13,402 nt of DNA from NCBI GenBank assembly GCA_002400675.1, contig NVQY01000054.1, positions 1 to 13,402 on the forward strand. The letters are read 5' to 3'. This document shows positions 4,864 to 11,862 of this stretch, in pieces. The position numbers were made by a program, and so were the translations under genes. The DNA comes from Paracoccaceae bacterium. GTDB taxonomy: Bacteria > Pseudomonadota > Alphaproteobacteria > Rhodobacterales > Rhodobacteraceae. The notes beneath the pieces are model-generated. The model had not been told where the DNA came from. It searched no databases and saw only the letters and a program-made list of their open reading frames with translations. How positions within the stretch are numbered: position 1 is the stretch's first letter; each line of letters begins with the position of its first letter.

Positions 4864-7665
4864 CTAGTCACCGTCTTCGTCGGTATTACGCGCCAACCGC
4901 ACACCGCGTTCGTCACGAATAAGCGTCTCGCCTTCGGTCTCAAAATCCCCGACCAGCGGTGATTTGCTTTGCGTTTCTGTCGGTTTGACTGGATTTTCAC
5001 GCTCTTCGTCCGACCGAAAATGCACGACCTGTTTCCAGCACCGCGCCGAGTTGTCGCCGAATATCACCAGCAGATCGCCGTCCTGCGCCATTTCCAACGC
5101 GCTATCAATCGCCGTCACCTCGTCGGCAATCATGGTGATGGCGTCCTCGGAAACGCCGTGATGGATCAAACCGGCGCGCAACATATCGGGGATTTCATTG
5201 TCGCCGCGCCCGCGCCGGTTGTCGTCGGCCTTGCAGATGTAATGGTCGAAATGCCCGGCCAGAATGCGGGTCGCCTCGAACACGTCCTCGTCGCGGCGAT
5301 CCCCCGGCACGGCCACCACCAACAGACGCCGGCCGGTCACATCCATCCGGTCGGCCAGATCGGCAATCGCGCCAAAGGCCGCCGGGTTATGGGCGTAATC
5401 CAGCAGCACCTTGAAGGCGTGTTCGTCGTAAACATTTGTGCGCCCCGGGGCCTGAAAGAAACTGGTGTCAAAGGTGCGCAACCCATGGCGGATATTGTCC
5501 AGATCGACCCCGAAACAGAACGACATGGCGGTGGCAAACATGGCGTTCTGCACGTTATACAGCGCCTTGCCCTCAAGCGTCGCAGGCACCAGATGCGACC
5601 ACAGCACCGGCATGTGCATGCCGTTGTGATAGATGGTGATCATGTCGCCGTTCATGCCTTTTTCCAGCACCACGGCGTGGCCACCGGCCTTGATATGTTC
5701 CTTAACCAGCGCATGATCGGCGTTCATGGTGATATAGCAGATCGACTGCGCCTGACAGAAATCCGCCATCCGCAAACAGTGGATGTCGTCGGCGTTCAGC
5801 ACCACGGTATCGGTGGCCGATTCCACCACCACCCGCTTGACCACGGCCAGTTCTTCGACCGTGTTGATGCCGCGCAGGCCCAGATGATCGGCGGTGACAT
5901 TGAGACAAGCGGCAACGTTTGAGCTGGAATAGCCAAGACCCGAGCGTACCAGCCCACCGCGCGCGGTTTCCATCACCGCGAAATCCACCGAAGGGTCACG
6001 CAGGACGATGTGGGCTGATTTTGGACCGGTCATGTCGCCTTTGACCGACAGCTTGCCATCCACATAGACCCCGTCGGTCGAGGTCATGCCAACCGTCTGG
6101 CCCGATGTTTTCATGATATGCGCCAGCATCCGCGAGGTCGTGGTTTTGCCATTGGTGCCGGTGATTGCGGCGATGGGAATGCGCTTTTCAGTGCCGACCG
6201 GGAACAGCATGTCCATCACCGCCCCGGCCACGTCGCGCGGAATGCCCTCGGACGGGGCGACGTGCATGCGAAAGCCCGGCGCGGCGTTGACTTCGACGAT
6301 GGCGCCGCCGATTTCCTTGTAGGATCTTGTGATGTCGTCGATCAGGAAATCCACCCCGCCCACGTCCAGCCCAACGGCCATGATCGCGCGTTCGGCCATG
6401 TCGCGGTTGTCGGGATGCACCACATCCGTCATGTCAATCGCCGTGCCCCCGGTCGACAGGTTGGCGGTTGAGCGCAGGTACAGGATTTGCCCCTCCGGCA
6501 GCACGGTTTCTTCGGTGACGCCGGCCTCTTCCATCAACCGATGCGCCTGATTGTCCAGTTCAAGATTGGTCAGCACCTTTTCATGGCCGATACCCCGGCG
6601 CGGGTCGCTGTTCACTTCGTCGATCAGTTCGGCGATGGATTGCTTGCCATCGCCGCGCACATGGCCGGGCACCCGTTTGGCCACCGCGACCAGCTTGTTA
6701 TCCACCACCAACATACGGTGATCAAAGCCGGTGACAAAGCTTTCCACCAGAATGGCGCGGCTTTTGGAATGGGCGCGGGCCTCTGCAAAGGCCACTTCGA
6801 CCTCGTCGTCGGTGTTGAGATTGATCGACACGCCGCGCCCGTGGTTGGCGTCCAGTGGTTTCAGGACAACCGGGTGACCGATACGGCGCGCGGCGCGCAT
6901 GGCTTCGCGCGGGGAATAGACCATGGATTGCAGTGGCACCGGCAGGCCAAGGTCGCTCATCAGGTTGTGGGTGTCTTCCTTGTCGCAGGAAATTTCCACG
7001 GCTATGTGACTGGTTTTACTGGTTATTGTCGCCTGAATGCGCTGTTGGTACTTGCCATGGCCGAACTGCACCAGGGAATATTCGTTGAGGCGAATCCACG
7101 GAATGTCGCGTTCTTCGGCCGCTGCCACAAGGGAACCGGTCGAGGGGCCAAATTCGCGGCGTTGGGCCGACAGGACAAAGGACTTCAGCTCCTCCTCCCA
7201 ATCAAACTCATCGTCGAATTCGTAACCGGTCTGCGCCTTGAGGTCCTCGGGCAGCAGATGCATCAACAACCGCAGCGCCAGCTTGCCGGCGGCCAGCCCC
7301 ACGTCGCGCTGACCATAGGCGTAGACCATGTTGTAATGGCCCTTGTCGCCGGTGCTGCGGGTCCGCCCGAATGTCACATCGGTCCCGGCGCGGCCTTGGA
7401 TCTCCAGCGCGCAATGTTCCATGATGTGGCCCATCCAGGTGCCGTCGCCTTCGCGCAGACGGCGGATAAAGCCGCCCGGTTCACGGTAGGAACAGCCGTG
7501 TTCGCGCAGACCCGGCAAGGCGTCGATCAGGGTGTCGATAAAGGCGTCGCCAATGCGCGCTGACGGCCAATCCTCTAACGCCCCCAGATCGACCACATGG
7601 CGGATGACAGGAAAGCTGGCCCAGACATTTGGGCCGACAAAGACATTGGTCGCGACGATTTTCAT
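4864..7665 (-). CDS. cphA: Cyanophycin synthetase
   Basis: This 933-residue cytoplasmic enzyme polymerises L-Asp and L-Arg into cyanophycin using ATP. Three parts are visible. The N-domain (about 1-160) contains HIMEH (80-84), an HxxEH motif matching the zinc-binding, primer-making site described in some CphA1 enzymes. The ATP-grasp domain (about 200-490) makes the Asp backbone: FGHGKYQQRIQ at 201-211, Lys269 in KPLDANHGRGV, and EVNAAPGFR (458-466). The Mur-ligase domain (about 495-885) attaches Arg: P-loop GTNGKTTT (503-510), ETARGG (566-571), ADHLG (592-596), DYAHNP (756-761) and GDRRDED (789-795). It is slightly longer than the usual roughly 870-900 residues because of an acidic tail of about 48 residues after 885. 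The start is ATG 7665 with AAAGGG 8 bases upstream (7674-7679). It is flanked by CphB upstream and a Mur paralogue 3 bp downstream. A lysine-accepting or otherwise altered specificity cannot be excluded. Confidence 0.95.
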   Translation of the reverse strand: MKIVATNVFVGPNVWASFPVIRHVVDLGALEDWPSARIGDAFIDTLIDALPGLREHGCSYREPGGFIRRLREGDGTWMGHIMEHCALEIQGRAGTDVTFGRTRSTGDKGHYNMVYAYGQRDVGLAAGKLALRLLMHLLPEDLKAQTGYEFDDEFDWEEELKSFVLSAQRREFGPSTGSLVAAAEERDIPWIRLNEYSLVQFGHGKYQQRIQATITSKTSHIAVEISCDKEDTHNLMSDLGLPVPLQSMVYSPREAMRAARRIGHPVVLKPLDANHGRGVSINLNTDDEVEVAFAEARAHSKSRAILVESFVTGFDHRMLVVDNKLVAVAKRVPGHVRGDGKQSIAELIDEVNSDPRRGIGHEKVLTNLELDNQAHRLMEEAGVTEETVLPEGQILYLRSTANLSTGGTAIDMTDVVHPDNRDMAERAIMAVGLDVGGVDFLIDDITRSYKEIGGAIVEVNAAPGFRMHVAPSEGIPRDVAGAVMDMLFPVGTEKRIPIAAITGTNGKTTTSRMLAHIMKTSGQTVGMTSTDGVYVDGKLSVKGDMTGPKSAHIVLRDPSVDFAVMETARGGLVRSGLGYSSSNVAACLNVTADHLGLRGINTVEELAVVKRVVVESATDTVVLNADDIHCLRMADFCQAQSICYITMNADHALVKEHIKAGGHAVVLEKGMNGDMITIYHNGMHMPVLWSHLVPATLEGKALYNVQNAMFATAMSFCFGVDLDNIRHGLRTFDTSFFQAPGRTNVYDEHAFKVLLDYAHNPAAFGAIADLADRMDVTGRRLLVVAVPGDRRDEDVFEATRILAGHFDHYICKADDNRRGRGDNEIPDMLRAGLIHHGVSEDAITMIADEVTAIDSALEMAQDGDLLVIFGDNSARCWKQVVHFRSDEERENPVKPTETQSKSPLVGDFETEGETLIRDERGVRLARNTDEDGD

Positions 7666-7729
7666 ATAGCAGGCCCTTTAACTGACATTTTCAGCTATTG
7701 TGACGCGCACGTTCGGAATGACAACCGTT

Positions 7730-8584
7730 TCAGGCAGGTAAAGAGCAAAAACCTGCATGTTCGTCGGGCGGAAACGCGTGACGGCTGGTCAGATCATAAC
7801 GGCAGCCCTGCCCCATCACGTCCAAACGCAACCCCAACAGGCTAAGCGCCTCGCCAGTGCCCGCGTCCCACATCGACGAATGGGTCAGGTGGCTGGCATC
7901 AACCACGGTGACCGCCCCACTGCCGACGACTTCGAACACGTTGTCGGGACCGATAAAGGCACCGGTGTCCTCGTCAATTCCGAGGCCAATCAGGAACGGA
8001 TTGAACGAGGAGGCGGTCAACAGCCGCCCCAAGCGGTTCCGCTGGGTGAAATGCTGATCAATGATCACCGCGTTGGTCAGGCCCAATCCCGGCGCAAGAT
8101 TGATGTTGCCCTCGGCGGGGGCGGAATTGCCCGGACCGCCGGCGATCATATGTTCCGACATCACCGACGCCCCCGCAGAAGTGCCCGCGACCGGCACCCC
8201 GGCGGCGTTCTGGCGGCGTATCTTCTGGGCCACAAGCGTACCGCCCAGGATGGTGGACAGGCGCAGTTGATTGCCGCCGGTCAGAAAGATGCCGGTGGCA
8301 CGGTCCAGCATGTCGGCAAAGGCCGGATTGTCGCAATCGGCGCGTTGGGTGATGGGCAGGAATTCGACCCGCCCCGCGCCCAGTTCGGTGAAGATACGGT
8401 TGTAATCGGGCCCGGTTTCCTCAAGCCGCGATGCGGTTGGGATGACGATGATATCGGCGTCGCCGTCGCCCGACAATTCCACGAATTTGCGGTGGATCGC
8501 CATGTCCTTGACCCGGTCCTCGCCGCCGCCAATGGGGATGATGAACCCGCGCGGGGTGTCTTCGGATACGGGGGCTGGGCACAT
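7730..8584 (-). CDS. cphB: Cyanophycinase (peptidase family S51)
   Basis: This 284-residue serine exopeptidase degrades cyanophycin to beta-Asp-Arg dipeptides. The S51 signatures are IPIGGGED (16-23), FLTGGNQLRL (100-109), the nucleophile elbow GTSAGAS with Ser136, DQHF with His178, and GIDEDTG with Glu205. The intervals of 42 and 27 residues equal those of the Ser-His-Glu triad known for Synechocystis CphB (132, 174, 201, recalled from memory). There is no signal peptide, so this is the intracellular CphB type and not the secreted CphE type. The Shine-Dalgarno sequence before ATG 8584 is poor, so expression may depend on coupling to the upstream dipeptidase gene 44 bp away. CphA follows after 64 bp, so synthesis and breakdown enzymes are probably transcribed together. 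Confidence 0.93.
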   Translation of the reverse strand: MCPAPVSEDTPRGFIIPIGGGEDRVKDMAIHRKFVELSGDGDADIIVIPTASRLEETGPDYNRIFTELGAGRVEFLPITQRADCDNPAFADMLDRATGIFLTGGNQLRLSTILGGTLVAQKIRRQNAAGVPVAGTSAGASVMSEHMIAGGPGNSAPAEGNINLAPGLGLTNAVIIDQHFTQRNRLGRLLTASSFNPFLIGLGIDEDTGAFIGPDNVFEVVGSGAVTVVDASHLTHSSMWDAGTGEALSLLGLRLDVMGQGCRYDLTSRHAFPPDEHAGFCSLPA

Positions 8585-8628
8585 GGGATCGGGGTCTTTC
8601 GGGTATTTCCAACTGAGTCGGGGGGCTT

Positions 8629-9798
8629 TTACGCCTCTGCTTCAAAGGTTCCCAGAACAATCGCCTTCTGGTCGCGCACATGCCAGCGTCCCAGTGCCAT
8701 CACATCGCGGATTTGCCCCGTGTCACTGATCACCAGCAGGTCGGCATCCTTGCCGATCGCCAATCGCCCCTTGTGGTGCAGTTTCAGCAAATCGGCGACA
8801 TTCGACGTCAGCATCGGCAGCGCTGCATCCATCGCCACCCCCTGCGCCAAAAGCACCTGCAAGGTTTCCGGCAGGGTCGCCGACAGGCCGACCCCAATGC
8901 GGGTCAGATTGCCCTGTCTGTCGAACGCGGGCAGACACCCGCCGCCGTCAGAACTGACCGTCAGGCGGTCGGCAGGAAGGGCGCGCGCGGTGTATTCCAG
9001 ATAAGCCTCCGCCGCCGAGACCCCCGGTTCCACGTGGCCGGCGGGAAAGGCGGTCAGGTCAATGTAACAGCCATATTCAGTCAGCGACAGTGCCTCTTGG
9101 AACAGCGGTTTGTTGCGGTTCACATGGGTTGGATTGAACACGCGGGCAGGAATTTCGCAAGTCTCCAACGCGGCGCGCAGCAGGGCCAGACGCCGCTCCC
9201 CGTCGCCCAGATGGCAATGCACGATGCCCGCCTTGCCGGTCATCATACCGCCCACATAAGCGTCAGAGGCAATGCGCAGGAATTCATCCAGCGTCGGCTG
9301 GCTGGACCGGTGATCCGACAGCGCCAACTCGCCCACGCCAATGATCGGGTCGACAAAGGCGATGTCGCTGCGTACCGACCCGGTCAGGGTGGTCAGCGGC
9401 ACATGATAGCCGCCCGTATGGCACCACGCCGACAGCCCTTCTTCGCGCAGGCCATAGCATTGGGTCACCAGCGTCTGGGTGTTGCGGGTCACGTCGTCGG
9501 TGCCCAACACGCCAACCACGGACGTCACCCCGGCAAGGGTAAACGCGCTAAGCCCTACCGGCGGCACCCGGCTGGCCGGGCCGGTTTCGCCCCCGCCCCC
9601 GGTGACATGCGCGTGCTGGTCGATGAAACCGGGCACAACGCAGGCCCCATCCGCGTCGATAACCAACACCTCAAGACAGGGATCAAGGGTGGGCACTTCT
9701 GGCCCGAGATAGGCGATTTTCCCGCCTGCGATCAGGATGTTGCACAGACCAAGCGGCGCGGGCGCATAGGTGTTCGCGTTACGAATCAGTGTCAGCAT
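8629..9798 (-). CDS. iadA: Isoaspartyl (beta-aspartyl) dipeptidase, M38 family
   Basis: This 389-residue zinc amidohydrolase hydrolyses beta-aspartyl dipeptides. Next to cphB it fits the last step of cyanophycin breakdown, beta-Asp-Arg to Asp and Arg. Landmarks equivalent to E. coli IadA are present: QHAH (His62, His64), Glu71, GGYHVP (Tyr131), SDHR (Arg164), HCHLGD (His196), PTHVNRN (His225, Arg228) and SSDG (Asp284). The residue aligned with the carboxylated metal-bridging lysine (Lys162 in E. coli) is Glu157, in GVGELALSDHR, so a glutamate probably bridges the two metals. The frame is open 19 codons further upstream, but ATG 9798 is preferred because AAGAGG (9804-9809) precedes it at 5 bases and the protein then starts MLTLIRN, like its homologues. 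There is no signal peptide. Confidence 0.92.
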   Translation of the reverse strand: MLTLIRNANTYAPAPLGLCNILIAGGKIAYLGPEVPTLDPCLEVLVIDADGACVVPGFIDQHAHVTGGGGETGPASRVPPVGLSAFTLAGVTSVVGVLGTDDVTRNTQTLVTQCYGLREEGLSAWCHTGGYHVPLTTLTGSVRSDIAFVDPIIGVGELALSDHRSSQPTLDEFLRIASDAYVGGMMTGKAGIVHCHLGDGERRLALLRAALETCEIPARVFNPTHVNRNKPLFQEALSLTEYGCYIDLTAFPAGHVEPGVSAAEAYLEYTARALPADRLTVSSDGGGCLPAFDRQGNLTRIGVGLSATLPETLQVLLAQGVAMDAALPMLTSNVADLLKLHHKGRLAIGKDADLLVISDTGQIRDVMALGRWHVRDQKAIVLGTFEAEA

Positions 9799-9856
9799 TA
9801 CGGCCTCTTGCGATCGTGGTGTTCCATGTGTTCCAGGCGCGCGCGGGCCTGCCACG

Positions 9857-10669
9857 TCAGTTCAGGTCGATCTTGAGGCCAATGTACGGCCCGTGCTGCA
9901 CCGTGTCATAGGCGAACAATCCACCGGGTTGGGTGGTGCTGTAATCGACGCTGAAATAGCGGTAGCCAAAGGAAAGCGAAGTCCTCTCCCACGGGCGATA
10001 ATCGAACCCAACGGCGGCCGCGACCTGCAAATCATTGCCACCAACCCCGAACCCGCCCAGTTCCAGCGAGGCAACCGTGGTCCAGCGGTCATTCAGCCGC
10101 CACATGCCGCGCGCGCCGATCACCGGTTCGATCCAGGATTCGTCGCCGCCGGCGGAAATGCCGACCGCTGGGAATGGCGGCTGGATAGTCACAACCTGAC
10201 GGATCGAGTTGTACCGCGCGCCCGCTTGCAGATCTATCGAATAGGGCTGACCGTTGCCGGCATTGGTGCCATAGGCCACGCGATAAGCGCCCATGACAGA
10301 GAACCATTTCTGCCGATTGTTGACGCCGTAAAGCGTGCCCAGAACCGGGCCGGTGCCATTGGCGGAAATGCTGGTATAGCTGGCATCGACAATCACGCCC
10401 AGATTGCCATTCCACGCCTCGACCCGTCCGGCGGCGGCGAAGTCAAGCAAGTTCAGAACGTCGCTAAGGCTTAGGTCGAACGGCGCGGCATTCCCGTTTA
10501 CGGTCGAGGTGCCCGTGGTGCTGGTCGGCAGGAACCCGGTCAGGGTAAGGTTATAGCGCCAGCCATCTTCGGATTGACCCGGCAATGGCAACGGATCGGC
10601 GCTGGCTTGGGTCATGGGCAGGGTGGCAAGGCCAAGGCCAAGCGCAGCGGACAGTATTCTGGCGATCAT
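9857..10669 (-). CDS. Outer-membrane beta-barrel protein, function unknown
   Basis: This 270-residue protein begins with a signal peptide (MIARILSAALGLGLATL, then TQASA before DPLP; cleavage about residue 24). The rest alternates polar and hydrophobic residues in strand-length pieces, for example GWRYNLTLTGFLP near 36-48, GVIVDASYTSI near 91-101 and SLSFGYRYFSVDY near 231-243. It ends in GPYIGLKIDLN. This is the pattern of a small outer-membrane barrel of 8-12 strands, similar to OmpW/opacity-like families. No substrate is evident. ATG 10669 is chosen because GAGGA (10675-10679) precedes it at 5 bases and it gives a clean signal peptide; upstream in-frame ATGs lack such a site. It is the first gene of the minus-strand run leading into iadA-cphB-cphA, 58 bp before iadA. 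That hints at shared regulation, but a direct role in cyanophycin metabolism is inference only. Confidence 0.8.
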   Translation of the reverse strand: MIARILSAALGLGLATLPMTQASADPLPLPGQSEDGWRYNLTLTGFLPTSTTGTSTVNGNAAPFDLSLSDVLNLLDFAAAGRVEAWNGNLGVIVDASYTSISANGTGPVLGTLYGVNNRQKWFSVMGAYRVAYGTNAGNGQPYSIDLQAGARYNSIRQVVTIQPPFPAVGISAGGDESWIEPVIGARGMWRLNDRWTTVASLELGGFGVGGNDLQVAAAVGFDYRPWERTSLSFGYRYFSVDYSTTQPGGLFAYDTVQHGPYIGLKIDLN

Positions 10670-10701
10670 CAGAGTCCTCATGGGTTGGCAAACGGGAATC
10701 A

Positions 10702-10718
10702 GTCCGGTTTGGTCGGAC
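10702..10718. promoter_or_regulatory. Inverted repeat over the presumed transcription start (operator-like)
   Basis: GTCCG (10702-10706) and CGGAC (10714-10718) form a 5-bp inverted repeat with a 7-bp centre, just downstream of the -10 element at 10722-10727. A repressor bound here would block the start of the cyanophycin run. No regulator family is assigned, and a 5-bp half-site can occur by chance. Confidence 0.3.
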
Positions 10719-10721
10719 AAG

Positions 10722-10749
10722 ACTATACGCCCGTTGGCCCGGCACGCAA
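10722..10749 (-). promoter_or_regulatory. Likely promoter of the barrel protein-iadA-cphB-cphA run
   Basis: On the minus strand TTGCGT (10744-10749) and TATAGT (10722-10727) are 16 bp apart. The -10 element matches the consensus at five of six positions. It lies 52 bp before the ATG of the first gene, and no comparable promoter is seen in the short gaps within the run. Confidence 0.5.
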
Positions 10750-10786
10750 AGAGGGCATCCCAGCCCCCGTACCCCGCCAGTACATA

Positions 10787-10803
10787 TTGCCGGGCGCGGG
10801 CAA
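10787..10803. promoter_or_regulatory. Second 17-bp inverted repeat in the divergent promoter region
   Basis: TTGCC (10787-10791) and GGCAA (10799-10803) are separated by 7 bp, the same geometry as the repeat at 10702-10718 but with different half-sites. It lies 60 bp before the ureohydrolase ATG and upstream of the minus-strand -35 element, a position where an activator or a shared divergent regulator could bind. The evidence is symmetry only. Confidence 0.25.
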
Positions 10804-10862
10804 AAGGGTAAGGATGTGACCAACTGCAATACGCATCCACAAGATCAACAAGGGACCCAGGC

Positions 10863-11822
10863 ATGACCAGCAACTCTTACGATTCCGGGCGGTTGAACCT
10901 GCCGTTTGTCGGCATCTGCACCTTTGGCAAATACCCATACGTTCAGGACTGGGACGCGATTGACGCCGATGTGGCGGTGATGGGCGCGCCGTATGATTTC
11001 GGCTGCCAGTGGCGCAGCGGCGCGCGCATGGGACCACGGGCGATCCGCGAAGCCTCCACGCTGTTCTCGTTTGGCCACGCGGGGGCCTATGACTTTGAGG
11101 ATGACGTGACTTACCTGCCGGCGGAAACCACCCGGATTGTCGATATCGGTGACGCTGACATCATCCACACTGACACCGTGCAAAGCCATGCCAACATCGA
11201 ATTTGGCGTGCGCAAGATACTCGCCGCAGGGGCGTTGCCGGTGGTGATGGGCGGCGATCATTCAATCAATATCCCTTGCATCAATGCGTTCGACGACCAG
11301 GGTCCGATCCACGTGGTGCAGATTGACGCGCATCTGGATTTTGTCGATGAACGCCACGGGGTGCGCTTTGGTCATGGCAACCCGATGCGGCGGGCGGCGG
11401 AAAAGTCCTATGTCACGGGGCTTAGCCAGATTGGCATCCGCAACGTGTCGTCAACCGCGCGCGATGGCTACGAGGACGCGCGTGCCATGGGGTCGGACAT
11501 CCAGTCGGTGCGCCATGTGCGCGCACTGGGGATCGAGGGCATGCTGGCGCGTATTCCCAAAGGCGCGCGCTATTATGTGACGATCGACATCGACGCGTTT
11601 GATCCCTCTATCGCGCCGGGCACGGGCACCCCCAGCCACGGCGGGTTTCTGTATTACGAAGTGCTGGAACTGCTGGCGGGGCTGGCCAAACGCGGGACTA
11701 TTGTGGGCGTAGATCTGGTCGAAGTCGCGCCGGATTACGACCCCACCGGGTCCACCAGCACGTTGGCGGCGCAGGTCCTGATGAACCTGATTGGCCGCAT
11801 TCTGCATGCGCGATCCGCCTGA
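10863..11822 (+). CDS. Ureohydrolase, agmatinase/arginase family
   Basis: This 319-residue dimanganese enzyme hydrolyses a guanidino compound to urea and an amine. The metal ligands of the family are visible: GGDH (His133), DAHLD (Asp155, His157, Asp159) and DIDAFDP (Asp242, Asp244). Also present are the closing SPGTGTP-like segment APGTGTP (251-257) and Glu287 in GVDLVEVAP. The GARMGPRAIREAS motif (53-65) and the overall length fit the agmatinase (SpeB) branch better than arginase. Related enzymes act on guanidinobutyrate or guanidine, so the substrate is not fixed. Start ATG 10863 has AGGGA (10851-10855) 7 bases upstream. The gene diverges from the cyanophycin run and could process arginine-derived guanidino nitrogen after polymer breakdown. 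That link is inferred from position, and no arginine decarboxylase is present in the window. Confidence 0.88.
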   Translation: MTSNSYDSGRLNLPFVGICTFGKYPYVQDWDAIDADVAVMGAPYDFGCQWRSGARMGPRAIREASTLFSFGHAGAYDFEDDVTYLPAETTRIVDIGDADIIHTDTVQSHANIEFGVRKILAAGALPVVMGGDHSINIPCINAFDDQGPIHVVQIDAHLDFVDERHGVRFGHGNPMRRAAEKSYVTGLSQIGIRNVSSTARDGYEDARAMGSDIQSVRHVRALGIEGMLARIPKGARYYVTIDIDAFDPSIAPGTGTPSHGGFLYYEVLELLAGLAKRGTIVGVDLVEVAPDYDPTGSTSTLAAQVLMNLIGRILHARSA

Positions 11823-11827
11823 CGCCA

Positions 11828-11857
11828 CGCTGCCCCGGGAGCTGATCCGGAGCAGCG
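11828..11857. terminator. Hairpin between convergent ureohydrolase and dctM genes
   Basis: CGCTGC (11828-11833) pairs with GCAGCG (11852-11857). After one C-A mismatch, CCGG (11835-11838) pairs with CCGG (11847-11850) around an 8-nt loop. It sits in the 40-bp gap between two converging stop codons and could serve both strands, but neither side has a T-run, so efficient intrinsic termination is doubtful. Confidence 0.4.
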
Positions 11858-11862
11858 GCGAT

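Noticed and set aside
3496..4962. 488-codon plus-strand open frame across the Mur paralogue
   Set aside because: It is antisense to a clear Mur-ligase gene, rich in Arg, Gln and His as expected for a GC-rich shadow frame, and has no protein-like motifs.
7666..7729. Internal promoter or terminator between cphB and cphA
   Set aside because: A TTGTCA is present, but no acceptable -10 element at proper spacing and no stable hairpin with a T-run were found.
7730..8584. Secreted cyanophycinase (CphE type)
   Set aside because: There is no signal peptide, and the S51 motif begins within 20 residues of the start, as in intracellular CphB.
8680..9876. 398-codon plus-strand open frame across iadA
   Set aside because: It is antisense to a well-supported M38 enzyme and shows shadow-type composition.
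10670..10873. Longer start for the outer-membrane protein (up to 10873)
   Set aside because: The extension would place non-signal sequence before a clean signal peptide, run over the promoter region and overlap the divergent gene start. GAGGA at 10675-10679 supports ATG 10669.
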